A stretch of DNA of 64,000 nucleotides from assembly GCF_038096165.1 (NCBI RefSeq), contig NZ_CP151076.1, forward strand, positions 2,046,001 through 2,110,000, read 5' to 3'. The stretch is from Pseudomonas sp. G.S.17 (GTDB lineage: Bacteria > Pseudomonadota > Gammaproteobacteria > Pseudomonadales > Pseudomonadaceae). Below the pieces are notes generated by a model. That model ran no database searches and was not told the origin of the DNA. It saw nothing but the letters and a program-made list of their open reading frames with translations. Position numbers and translations under genes: made by a program. Each line of letters opens with the position of its first letter. The stretch's first letter is position 1. Positions 27,042 to 35,702 of the stretch are shown one piece after another.

Positions 27042-28260
27042 ACCGGTCGCCTGTCAGCACTCCAGTCGAGCCCGTGCTGACGGCGGCTGCCGATGATTCC
27101 ACGCGCGCCGGTAACGGCGTGGTGCTGGCGATTGTCCTGACCGGCTTTGTTGCCTGTACCTATGGTTTCGGTGTCTACCTGTTCGCCAACCTGTTGGTGG
27201 ACATGCGGCGCGATATCGGCTTTGACTACACCACCGTCGGGCTGATTACCGGCGGCGCGCAGATCGGGTTTCTGGGCTTTTCGTTTCTTGCCGGCTATCT
27301 CAGCCGTTTTGTCGCGGGCTGGAAAATCAGCCTGTATTCGACGCTGGCGACCTCACTGGCGCTGCTGGGGCTGAGTGTCAGCGATTCGATCTGGTTATCC
27401 GGCGGGCTGCTGATTTTGCTCGGCGGCTGTTCGGCGTCGGCCTACGTTCCGCTGGCCGAAATTGTCGCGACCCACTTCTCCGCAATAACCCGGGCGCGAG
27501 TGATGGGCCTGATCTCCAGTGGCACCAGTTACGGCGTATTCATCAATGGCATGCTGGTCAGTCTATTGACCCTGCATGGCGGGTGGCGCGCCATCTGGTT
27601 GATCGCTGGATTGGTGTCGATTCTGGTGTGTGTCGCGGCCTGGTATTTGCTGCGTCAGTCGCCAGGCGCGTTGCAATCTCACTCGGTCACGTCGCGACAG
27701 ACCGCTACGCAAAGCTGCTCACCTGGCTGGTGGCTTTTCTCAACGGCCTGACGCTGCTGCCGTTTCAGACGTACCTGGCGCCATTCATGCGTGAAGAGCT
27801 TTCCATGTCCGTAGCAACCACGGGGATGGTGTGGTCGACGATCGGCGCGGTGGGAATGGCTGCGGGCTTCCTTGTGGGCTGGGTGGCTGACCGGCTGGGC
27901 TCGCGCCGGGCATTGATGCTGTGTTTTGTCAGCGCATGTCTGGCAAGTCTTTGCGTTTATGGCCTGGACAGCGACAGCGGGTTTTATCTGGCCGGCTTTC
28001 TATTCGCGCTGGCGTTCTATCCGGTATTTGGTCTGGTCCCGACCTATCTGGGGCAGATCGTGCCTCTTGATTGCCTGACACGCGCCTTCGGTATCGCCAA
28101 TGTCTTGATCGGCGTGGGCGGCGTGCTGGGCAATTTTCTCGGCGGTACCTGCAAGGAACTGCTGGGTTCCTTTGCGCCGCTGTATCTGTGCATCGCCGGG
28201 TTATTGCTGGTGCAACTGATGGTGGTCGGCCTGCTGCCCGACAAGCCCCCCGACGACTGA
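27038..28260 (+). pseudogene. MFS transporter, disrupted by a frameshift
   Basis: The start codon overlaps the methyltransferase stop by 4 bases. The first frame (27038-27751) gives six transmembrane helices (residues ~22-220, including the conserved loop after TM2 and a TM4-5 region); the second frame, one position back, continues with helices 7-12 from about base 27690 (LLTWLVAFLNGLTLLPFQTYLAPF) to the stop at 28260. A single-base deletion between about 27620 and 27735 explains the break. The intact protein would have been about 407 residues and probably exported the cluster product. It is either a real inactivation or a sequencing error. Confidence 0.85.
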
Positions 28261-28287
28261 ATATTTACCAACAGGAGAGAGCCCGCT

Positions 28288-28929
28288 ATGGAAAGCGTCG
28301 TTGATGATTATCCAAAACCCGATAGCCACAGCGCCTATGCGTTCAATCGAGCGGCTATGGCTGTGCATGACCAAGGCACGGTGCTGTGGTTTACCGGGTT
28401 GTCCGCGTCCGGTAAATCGACCATCGCCAATGCCCTGGATTTTGCATTGCGCTCCCGAGGCCTGAGGACCTGCATTCTTGATGGGGATGTGCTGCGCAAC
28501 GGACTGTGTCGAGACCTCGGTTTCAGCGCGGCCGACCGGGAAGAGAATGTCCGCCGCGTGGCCGAAGTTGCAGCATTGATGGCAGACGCCGGGCTGACCG
28601 TCATGGTCGCGCTTATCTCACCCACCCGCACGGCCCGGCATCACGCGCGTTCGATTGTTGGCAGCGAGCGCTTCGTTGAAGTCTTCGTCGACGTACCGCT
28701 GGCGGTCGCTGAACAACGAGACCCCAAGGGTTTGTATCGCAAGGCCAGAAGCGGCGAGCTGCAAGACTTCACCGGCATCGATGCGCCTTATGAAACGCCG
28801 GTTTTCCCGGAAGTGCATCTGCGCAGCGATGTGCTGAGCATTGGTGAGTCGGTGGAAGAAATATGTGCCTGGCTGGAGCTTGCCGATTGTAGTTTCAACG
28901 CATTTTCTCAACATCTCTACAAGCGATGA
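28288..28929 (+). CDS. cysC: adenylylsulfate (APS) kinase
   Basis: 213 residues. Walker A GLSASGKS (37-44), [32 protein letters not shown] (APS-binding and lid region), ALISPTR and the [10 protein letters not shown] segment are all diagnostic of CysC. It phosphorylates APS to PAPS, the donor for sulfotransferases. Here it is a stand-alone kinase at the end of the transaldolase/sulfotransferase operon rather than fused to CysN, so it likely serves the cluster. It has a good ribosome-binding site (AGGAGAG) and lies 27 bases after the transporter. Confidence 0.93.
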   Translation: MESVVDDYPKPDSHSAYAFNRAAMAVHDQGTVLWFTGLSASGKSTIANALDFALRSRGLRTCILDGDVLRNGLCRDLGFSAADREENVRRVAEVAALMADAGLTVMVALISPTRTARHHARSIVGSERFVEVFVDVPLAVAEQRDPKGLYRKARSGELQDFTGIDAPYETPVFPEVHLRSDVLSIGESVEEICAWLELADCSFNAFSQHLYKR

Positions 28930-28997
28930 TGTCGCCAATGCCGCATGGCTAAAGGGGCTGCACACTTTTTATCGGAATAAAATCATGGACGAAAATC

Positions 28998-30656
28998 ATG
29001 CTCACTCGTCGATCGCTTCTCGCACTTTCAACCCTGTCTGCGGCGCTCGCCGGTATGGGCAAACTTTCGTCAGCGATAGCCGGTGAAGAGGCAAAACTCC
29101 GGTTGGGGGACGCATCACCTTTTTCATTCGAGAGCTTGATTGAACTGGCCGAAGCAAAGTCGCGGATGCCCTGGTTTGCTCCCACCGCCGGCCCTGCCGA
29201 GGTGCTGTCGCAGATCAATTACGATGCCCACGGGAAAATAAAATTCGACACGTCCCTCGCCCTGTTTGCCCTGGGGCCAGGGCAGTACCCGGTGGTTTTC
29301 TCTCACCTGGGCACCTATTTTCGTTTTCCCGTGACGATGCATGTTGTTCACGACGACATGGCGCGTGAGATTGTCTTCGACGATTCCTATTTCGATATGC
29401 CTGCGGACAGTCCCGCTCGTCGGCTGCCCCCGGGCAATCACTTCGCCGGCTTCCGTTTCCAGGAGAGCCGCTCCGGCGACCAGCGTCAGCTGGATTGGCG
29501 CACCAATGATTGGGTCGCCTTTCTCGGCGCGTCCTACTTTCGCGCGATCGGTGATCAATATCAGTACGGCATTTCCGCTCGCGGCATTGCGGTCAATGTG
29601 GCCCAGGCAAGCCAGCTGGAAGAGTTTCCAGACTTCAGCCACTTCTGGTTTGAAGCAGCCGCAGACACACGCAGCAGTGCGGTGATTGTTTACGCGTTAC
29701 TTGAAGGGCCGAGTATTTGCGGAGCCTATCGGTTTGTCCTGCACAGGGACAAAGGGGTCATCATGGATATCGATGCATCCCTGTTTTTGCGCAGGGATAT
29801 CGAGCGTCTGGGGATTGCGCCGCTCACCTCCATGTTTTGGTACTCCAATACCGCCAAGCCCACTGCCATCGATTGGCGGCCGCAAGTGCACGACTCTGAC
29901 GGTCTGGCCATCTGGACTGGTAATGGCGAGCATATCTGGCGGCCACTCAACAACGCCCCGCGCACCATGGCATCGGCGTTCATCGACAACAATCCCAAAG
30001 GCTTTGGCCTGTTGCAGCGCGATCGGGATTTCGACCACTACCTGGATGGCGTGCATTACGAACGACGCCCCAGCCTATGGGTTGAACCCTTGGGCGACTG
30101 GGGCGAAGGCAGTGTGCAGTTGGTGGAAAATCCTACCGACGCCGAGACTCACGACAATATTGTCGCCATGTGGGTCCCCAAGCTTGCGGCCCAGACAGGT
30201 CAAAATTTCCGCCTGCGTTACCGCCTGCACTGGCAAGCGGACGAACCCTTTCCTTCGCCGCTGGCTCGTTGCGTGGCGACTCGTCTGGGCCGCGGTGGCC
30301 TGCCCGGTCAGGACCGACCTGAAGGTGATCGCAAGTTCGTCGTGGAGTTTCAGGGTGACGGCCTTGCAAAAATACCCTTTGGGGTCCGGCCGCTGGCGGT
30401 ACTTTCCTCATCAAGAGGCAAATTATCGAATGTATTCACGGAGGCCGTCCCTGACGGTAAGCAGGGGCATTGGCGGGCTCAGTTCGATTTGAGCGTGGAG
30501 GGCCGCGAGCCCGTAGAGCTGCGCTTGTTTCTGCAACTGGGCGATGAAGCGCTGTCAGAAACGTGGCTCTATCAATATCACCCGTTCACTTCCGAACCAT
30601 TGGCGTCTGCCGGGCAAGAAAGCTCGGGGCTGATCAGCAGTGTGAAGGCGGTGTGA
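28998..30656 (+). CDS. opgD: OpgD/MdoG-like glucan protein (periplasmic, probable Tat substrate)
   Basis: 552 residues. The N-terminus MLTRRSLLALSTLSAALAGMGKLSSAIAG is a twin-arginine signal, as in OpgD. The mature part follows the OpgG/OpgD fold from FSFESLIELAEAKSRMPW through the beta-sandwich domain. OpgD acts on osmoregulated periplasmic glucans, and published work on E. coli OpgD assigns it endo-beta-1,2-glucanase activity (GH186). It lies between the APS kinase (68 bases) and a GH3 beta-glucosidase (5 bases), which suggests glucan trimming. The chosen start lacks a strong Shine-Dalgarno site. Confidence 0.87.
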   Translation: MLTRRSLLALSTLSAALAGMGKLSSAIAGEEAKLRLGDASPFSFESLIELAEAKSRMPWFAPTAGPAEVLSQINYDAHGKIKFDTSLALFALGPGQYPVVFSHLGTYFRFPVTMHVVHDDMAREIVFDDSYFDMPADSPARRLPPGNHFAGFRFQESRSGDQRQLDWRTNDWVAFLGASYFRAIGDQYQYGISARGIAVNVAQASQLEEFPDFSHFWFEAAADTRSSAVIVYALLEGPSICGAYRFVLHRDKGVIMDIDASLFLRRDIERLGIAPLTSMFWYSNTAKPTAIDWRPQVHDSDGLAIWTGNGEHIWRPLNNAPRTMASAFIDNNPKGFGLLQRDRDFDHYLDGVHYERRPSLWVEPLGDWGEGSVQLVENPTDAETHDNIVAMWVPKLAAQTGQNFRLRYRLHWQADEPFPSPLARCVATRLGRGGLPGQDRPEGDRKFVVEFQGDGLAKIPFGVRPLAVLSSSRGKLSNVFTEAVPDGKQGHWRAQFDLSVEGREPVELRLFLQLGDEALSETWLYQYHPFTSEPLASAGQESSGLISSVKAV

Positions 30657-30661
30657 ATGTC

Positions 30662-32977
30662 ATGGCCCATTCTCGACTCCTGCCCGTGCTTATGTTCATT
30701 GCGCTCGCCACGGTCACTTCACTTGATGTGAGTGCTGGCGCGGATTTCGACAACGATGATCTGATCGACAGCCTGCTTTCCCGGATGACCCTTGAAGAGA
30801 AGGCCGGCCAGCTCAGCCAGTTGGCTGTCCAGACTACGTCCGCTGGCCCCATCGTTGAAATCGGTGGTGATGACAGTATTCGTAACGGGCGCGTGGGCTC
30901 GCTGCTGAATGCTTATGGCGTCGAGGCCACACGCAAGCTTCAGCGTGTGGCGGTCGAAGAGTCCCGGCTACGAATTCCCTTGTTGTTTGCTTTCGATGTG
31001 ATCCATGGGTTCAGAACCATTTTCCCTGTTCCGCTGGCCGAAGCCTCGGCCTGGGATCCGGAACTGTCACGGCGCACTGCAAGGGCTGCGGCCGTGGAGG
31101 CCTCTGCTTACGGCATCCACTGGACCTTCGCGCCGATGGTCGATATCGCCCGTGATCCGCGTTGGGGGCGTGTGGTTGAAGGTGCCGGTGAAGACCCGTT
31201 TCTGGGGGCCGCCCTGGCGGTTGCCCGTGTCCGGGGCTTTCACGGGACAGGGCCGCCTGATCTCTCGACAATGATGACAACCGCCAAGCATTTCGCCGGT
31301 TATGGCGCAGCGGAAGCAGGGCGTGACTACAACATTGCCGACCTCTCGGAACGCACGCTGCGTGAAGTCTATCTCCCGCCGTTTCAGGCCGCTGTGGAGG
31401 CGGGGACCGACACGATCATGCCGGGATTCAATGAAGTCGCGGGCACGCCGATGCATGCCAACCATAGGTTGCTGAACGATTATTTGCGCAAGCAGTGGGG
31501 CTTCAACGGTCTCGTCATCAGCGATTTCAACGGTGTGGAGAATCTGATCGAGCATGGCGTGGCTGCGACAGAATCCAGCGCCACGCAGTTGGCCTTCAAC
31601 GCGAGCGTCGACATCGACATGGCCGGCGGCCTCTATCAACAGCAGTTGCCCGAACTGGTTCGAAGCGGCCAACTGCGTAAAGACGCTCTGGATGATGCGG
31701 TACGACGCGTCCTGCAAGCCAAGCAACGCCTGGGTCTTTTTGAAGACCCGTACCGTTACAGTGATGCGTCTCGTGAGCAGGCTGTTGCCCGGATACCCGA
31801 GACCCGGGCTCTGGCACGAGAGGCGGCGCAGAAATCCATCGTATTGCTCAAGAATGACCAGGCATTGCTGCCGCTGCGCAAGGACATCAAAAAGCTGGTT
31901 GTGGTGGGTGCACTGGCTACCGATGCCGAATCCACCCTGGGACCCTGGTCCGGGCCAGTGCGTAGCGAAGAGTCGGTCACGGTGTTGGAAGGTATACAAC
32001 AAGCTGTGCCATCCACGACGGCGGTCATTCACGTACCGGGCGCCTCGCCTGAAAGTCTGGACCTCTCGGGTATTGATGACGCACTGCGGGCCAGTAACGA
32101 TGCCGATGTCATCGTCGCGGTGCTGGGTGAAACCGTAAGGATGACCGGCGAGGCGCGAAGCAGGATGTCGCTGGGTTTGCCTGGCGGTCAGGAAGCACTG
32201 CTGGCTCGCCTGGTCGAGACAGGCAAACCCTTGGTGGTCGTGCTCATGAACGGTCGCCCGTTGGCGCTTTCCTTGATGAGTGATCAAGTGCCGGTGATCC
32301 TCGAGTCCTGGTTTCTCGGTTCGGAAATGGGCCACGCGGTCGCCGATGTCCTGTTTGGTGATGTGAACCCCAGTGGCAAGCTCCCCATTACGTTTCCTCG
32401 GGCGGTCGGGCAATTGCCCATTTACTACGCCCGGAAAAATACCGGGCGTCCACCGAGTAAAGAATCCGAGTACACCTCCAAATACATCGACGGATCGTGG
32501 ACGCCGCTTTATCCCTTTGGTCATGGCTTGAGCTACACCACGTTCGCCTATCAGCCACCCCGGCTAAGCGCCCGGCGGATTGCACCAGACGAGACACTGA
32601 CGATAAACGTCGATGTCAGTAATACCGGGCCTCGTGAGGGCGATGAAATCGTGCAGTTGTATCTGCGCCAAAGCACCGCCAGTGTCACCCGACCCGTGCG
32701 CGTATTGCGTGGTTTTGAACGGGTGACACTCGCCCCAGGCGAAACCAGGACACTTGCTTTCCAGCTTGATCAGGATGACCTGGCACTGCTGGATCACTTC
32801 TTTTTGCGCCGGGTCGAGCCGGGCGAGTTCACGGTTTTTGTAGGAGGTAGCTCGGCCACCGACAATCAGGCGAGTTTCGAGGTCACCACCGGTGCTCAGC
32901 TTGCGGGACCGGGTTGCGCGATCCCTCGTATGCTCAGGGAGAACGCGGTGAAAACCTTGATCAATGTCGGTAATTGA
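30662..32977 (+). CDS. bglX: GH3 beta-glucosidase (BglX-like), periplasmic
   Basis: 771 residues from the ATG at 30662 with a signal peptide (MAHSRLLPVLMFIALATVTSLDVSAGA). It has the GH3 N-terminal barrel with KHFAGYGAAEAGRDYN and the nucleophile region GLVISDFNGV, the GH3 C-terminal alpha/beta domain (LKNDQALLPL...GALATD...LGPW), and the fibronectin-III-like C-terminal domain. Length and order match E. coli BglX (765 residues). It releases glucose from beta-linked oligosaccharides. With OpgD directly upstream, beta-1,2-glucan products are plausible substrates. Confidence 0.92.
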   Translation: MAHSRLLPVLMFIALATVTSLDVSAGADFDNDDLIDSLLSRMTLEEKAGQLSQLAVQTTSAGPIVEIGGDDSIRNGRVGSLLNAYGVEATRKLQRVAVEESRLRIPLLFAFDVIHGFRTIFPVPLAEASAWDPELSRRTARAAAVEASAYGIHWTFAPMVDIARDPRWGRVVEGAGEDPFLGAALAVARVRGFHGTGPPDLSTMMTTAKHFAGYGAAEAGRDYNIADLSERTLREVYLPPFQAAVEAGTDTIMPGFNEVAGTPMHANHRLLNDYLRKQWGFNGLVISDFNGVENLIEHGVAATESSATQLAFNASVDIDMAGGLYQQQLPELVRSGQLRKDALDDAVRRVLQAKQRLGLFEDPYRYSDASREQAVARIPETRALAREAAQKSIVLLKNDQALLPLRKDIKKLVVVGALATDAESTLGPWSGPVRSEESVTVLEGIQQAVPSTTAVIHVPGASPESLDLSGIDDALRASNDADVIVAVLGETVRMTGEARSRMSLGLPGGQEALLARLVETGKPLVVVLMNGRPLALSLMSDQVPVILESWFLGSEMGHAVADVLFGDVNPSGKLPITFPRAVGQLPIYYARKNTGRPPSKESEYTSKYIDGSWTPLYPFGHGLSYTTFAYQPPRLSARRIAPDETLTINVDVSNTGPREGDEIVQLYLRQSTASVTRPVRVLRGFERVTLAPGETRTLAFQLDQDDLALLDHFFLRRVEPGEFTVFVGGSSATDNQASFEVTTGAQLAGPGCAIPRMLRENAVKTLINVGN

Positions 32978-33148
32978 CGCTGACGCTGGACGCCACCTCC
33001 TTTTGAATCCTGAGCGATGTGCGGTGCAGATCGATAAACGCCGTGAAAACCGCTCGGCTCACGATAGGTTGTAGGCCGTCCGATAGCACTTGGTTCTTTG
33101 CTGATATCTGCCATGCTTCAAGTGTCGGATCAAGACAAGGGGCTGATC

Positions 33149-33787
33149 ATGTTTATCAGTCAACTCAAAATCAGCTCACTGCGGCTGGTGGGTGGCTTGG
33201 CAGTACTCGATTACCTGAATACCTGCAATGGACGCCGACCGGGCAGCTCATTGGGGGAAGTGGTGGACAAGCTGGCAACGCTGGAGGATGTGGTGCGCTG
33301 GTTCCAGCATGCCCGCCTGATCAGTGCTCAGGAGTTTGACCATTATCTGGGGCTGGTCGAGCAACCGGCAGCTGCCTTCTCCTTCCAGCGCCTGATTGCC
33401 TTCCGTGAGCAGCTTTACCAATTGCTGCTGCCAATGGCAGAAGGGCGGCGACTGGATGATCGCGCCCTGAATTACCTGAATCAGGTCTTGGGAAGTACGG
33501 CCGCGCAACGCCGGCTCGTCGTGCAAGGGCCGAACGTAATCTGGCAGTGGGAGATCGGCAATAGCCTGGATGACATGACCGACAATTTCATGGCTCGCCT
33601 GGCGACCCAAGCCGCGAGCCTGCTGACCGGACCGGATCAACTGCGCCTGAAAGTCTGCGCCACGCCTGATTGCGACTGGCTGTTTATCGACAGTTCAAAA
33701 AATGGCGGGCGACGCTGGTGCCAGATGAATATCTGCGGCAGTCGCGAAAAAGCGCGAAAACGCAGTAGCGCGGGATGGACGATGTAA
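33149..33787 (+). CDS. CGNR/ABATE zinc-finger transcriptional regulator
   Basis: 212 residues from the ATG at 33149 (AAGGGG upstream); the frame is open to 33098 but without a ribosome-binding site. The N-terminal ABATE-like part (GGLAVLDYLNTCNGR) is followed by the C-terminal zinc finger CATPDCDWLFIDSSKN-GGRRWCQMNICGSR, in which the name-giving CGNR reads CGSR. The four zinc cysteines are kept. Such regulators sit near transporters and catabolic genes. Its position after bglX makes it a candidate regulator of the preceding cluster or glucan genes. Confidence 0.85.
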   Translation: MFISQLKISSLRLVGGLAVLDYLNTCNGRRPGSSLGEVVDKLATLEDVVRWFQHARLISAQEFDHYLGLVEQPAAAFSFQRLIAFREQLYQLLLPMAEGRRLDDRALNYLNQVLGSTAAQRRLVVQGPNVIWQWEIGNSLDDMTDNFMARLATQAASLLTGPDQLRLKVCATPDCDWLFIDSSKNGGRRWCQMNICGSREKARKRSSAGWTM

Positions 33788-33849
33788 AAGATGCCGAATT
33801 TGCGTCCCGGCAATTTACGCCGAAGACGCAAACGGCTGTGCTGTATGAG

Positions 33850-34353
33850 TTACTTGTATTTGGCCTGAAGCGATTTGGCCTCTTGCAGGTGATGCTGGAG
33901 TTTAGGCAGCGTCTTCTTGGCGAAGGCCGTTAACTCAGGCGTCTTGGAAGATTTGATCTCTTCTTCAAACAGTTCGATGGTTTGCTCGTGGGCCACGACC
34001 TGATTGTTGGCGTAGGCCTTGTCGAACGACTCGTCACGATACTCAAGGACCATTTTCTTGGCACGGGCCATCAGTTCCGCGTCGTCCGCCACTTTAAGTT
34101 TCAGACCTGTTGCGACTTGTGCCAGCTCTTTATTGGCAGCGGTGTGATCGTCGACCATCATCTGGGCGAACTTTTTAACATCGGCCGATTGGCTTTTCTG
34201 CAAGGCCAACTCACTTGTCTGAATTTCGGCCAGGCCTTTGGCCGACGCGTCATCGACGAATCCGGCCGGGCTCGCGGCGAAGGCGCTCATCGTTGTCAGC
34301 CCAAGGGCAAGGGTCATCAGGGTAGGGCGCAGCAATGCGTTAAGTTGCTTCAT
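33850..34353 (-). CDS. DUF4142 domain-containing protein, secreted
   Basis: 167 residues with a signal peptide ending near AFA. The mature part is all helical with the typical DUF4142 features FVDDASAKGLAEIQTSELALQKSQSADVKKFAQMMVDDHT. It is a ferritin-like four-helix fold predicted for the periplasm. Family members are often induced in stationary phase or stress. The upstream gene on the same strand is a KGG-type stress protein, separated by a terminator. Confidence 0.9.
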   Translation of the reverse strand: MKQLNALLRPTLMTLALGLTTMSAFAASPAGFVDDASAKGLAEIQTSELALQKSQSADVKKFAQMMVDDHTAANKELAQVATGLKLKVADDAELMARAKKMVLEYRDESFDKAYANNQVVAHEQTIELFEEEIKSSKTPELTAFAKKTLPKLQHHLQEAKSLQAKYK

Positions 34354-34380
34354 GGGCAGATCTCCAGACGTTAATGCCGA

Positions 34381-34406
34381 AGGACGGGAACCTGAGTTCC
34401 CGTCCT
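34381..34406 (-). terminator. perfect 11-bp hairpin after the KGG-protein gene
   Basis: AGGACGGGAAC-CTGA-GTTCCCGTCCT, 17 bases past the stop of the minus-strand small gene and before the DUF4142 gene. No T-run is seen, but the stability is high. Confidence 0.6.
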
Positions 34407-34422
34407 GATAGGACGGATTGTA

Positions 34423-34578
34423 TTATTTGCTTGAACTTTTACTTGAACTTCCGGAGCTGGCTTTGCCGCCTTTCTTGCCTGCCTCAGACGCTTTTTGAGG
34501 GTCCTCGGCAAAGTTGCCCGAGCCTTTTCCGGTACTTTTCGATTTGTCGTCGTCTTTTTGTTTCGATGTATTGGGCAT
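34423..34578 (-). CDS. KGG-type stress-induced small protein (51 aa)
   Basis: Short gene: MPNTSKQKDDDK, then GSGNFAEDPQKASEAGKKGGKAS and a Ser/Lys-rich tail. The GNFA-DP-KASEAGKKGG core is the KGG (Con-10-like) motif found in stress-induced bacterial and fungal proteins. The start at 34578 is favoured because AGGTGA lies 7 bases upstream; an ATG 6 bases earlier would be only one base from it. The protein is hydrophilic and intrinsically disordered. Its role is probably in general stress or desiccation tolerance, which is inferred. Confidence 0.82.
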   Translation of the reverse strand: MPNTSKQKDDDKSKSTGKGSGNFAEDPQKASEAGKKGGKASSGSSSKSSSK

Positions 34579-34879
34579 GATCATTTCACCTGTGAATATT
34601 GTTTAAGTTGGCACTGGCGAGACAGTTGCCTCGTGTTCTTGAGAAGTAACTCGGGTGTGGAAAGTTTATTGAAATAGCGCCGAAACCGACGAGCGGTCAT
34701 GGCCGCCTATCGATGCAAAGTTGCATAAGGTTCCGTGTTGCAGATAAACGGTTTTGTAAGTAAACGGTGCGGTGAGTCAGTTATTGCCGACGTAAGGTCA
34801 CTAAATGCATTGAACGGAGCAACTTGGGCGTATTCGAATCGTTAAGGCCTCCGTCGGAGGTCATACCCGAGAGGTGGTT

Positions 34880-35098
34880 ATGGACAGGTTAACAACCCAA
34901 CAATCGATTCCGCCCAATCCTGATTTACTTGACGATGAAGATGCCGGCCTGGACGACGGCGATGTAATTGATCCTGGTTTCTCGGAAGCAGAGCCGGGTA
35001 TTGGCAATGACGTAGATCTGCCTGATCCGGAAACCCTGCCCGGCAGTCTGGGTGTTGTTGATGAAGACGATGATGTCGTCCCGGATCGCCCGCTCTAG
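34880..35098 (+). CDS. small acidic protein (72 aa), unknown function
   Basis: Starts MDRLTTQQSIPPNPDLL with AGAGG five bases upstream. About a third of the residues are Asp or Glu, with repeated DDEDAGLDDGD, PGIGNDVDLPDPETLPG and DEDDDVVPD segments. It has no Cys and no TM. Similar proteins are widespread in Pseudomonas and are sometimes labelled serine kinase/phosphatase without basis. It is likely disordered and may bind metal or basic partners. It lies next to other stress-type genes. Confidence 0.68.
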   Translation: MDRLTTQQSIPPNPDLLDDEDAGLDDGDVIDPGFSEAEPGIGNDVDLPDPETLPGSLGVVDEDDDVVPDRPL

Positions 35099-35207
35099 GC
35101 GCGATGCTGCACTAGTTGACCATGCGGGTTAGGGAACCTGTGCGAGCGACAGGCTTCATATGACGTGACTGTCGCCTCACATCGCACACGAAACCGAGAC
35201 CACTTCC

Positions 35208-35702
35208 ATGAGTGATATCCGCATTGGCATTTCCGGGTGGCGCTATGTTCCATGGCGGGGCGATTTTTATCCCGAGGAACTGACGCAGAAAAACGAGCTG
35301 AAATTTGCCTCCCGTGCCGTGAACAGCATTGAGATCAATGGCTCCTTTTACTCCCTGAAAACGCCAAAGCTGTACGCCGGTTGGTTTGCCGAGGTTCCCG
35401 ACGACTTCGTTTATCTGCGCCTGCACGGCGACGAAAAGCTCTACGCCAGTGGCTATACCGCCAAGGCGCTCAAGCGCTGGGGCGACCGGATTCAGGAGTG
35501 GCGCGAGGGTTCGCAACCCGCCGACGCGCACCTGATCGTGGCCAAGGCCGTTCCGAAGCGAAAATCGCGGGACATATTTTGCTATTTCGACAACGACATC
35601 AAAGTCCGGGCGCCTTATGACGCCCGCCAACTGCTGGAACGCTTCGACTTGACTCAAGGACTGGAAGTGGCGCCGGGTGACATGCAAGGAGTGAAGTTTT
35701 GA
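35208..35702 (+). CDS. DUF72 protein with a large internal in-frame deletion
   Basis: 164 residues. The N-terminal part ([19 protein letters not shown]...[11 protein letters not shown]) and the C-terminal part ([17 protein letters not shown]...[16 protein letters not shown]) are excellent DUF72 matches. DUF72 proteins are normally about 250-300 residues, and the middle of the barrel is absent. The junction is near residues 65-69 (VPDDFVYL, bases ~35400-35414), where both flanks of a normal protein carry a DFV-like segment; recombination between them would remove about 100 codons without breaking the frame. It is probably non-functional or altered. It is coupled to the next gene. Confidence 0.82.
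   Translation: MSDIRIGISGWRYVPWRGDFYPEELTQKNELKFASRAVNSIEINGSFYSLKTPKLYAGWFAEVPDDFVYLRLHGDEKLYASGYTAKALKRWGDRIQEWREGSQPADAHLIVAKAVPKRKSRDIFCYFDNDIKVRAPYDARQLLERFDLTQGLEVAPGDMQGVKF

Noticed and set aside
31067..32524. 485-residue frame antisense to bglX
   Set aside because: Same reason: complement of a clear GH3 gene.
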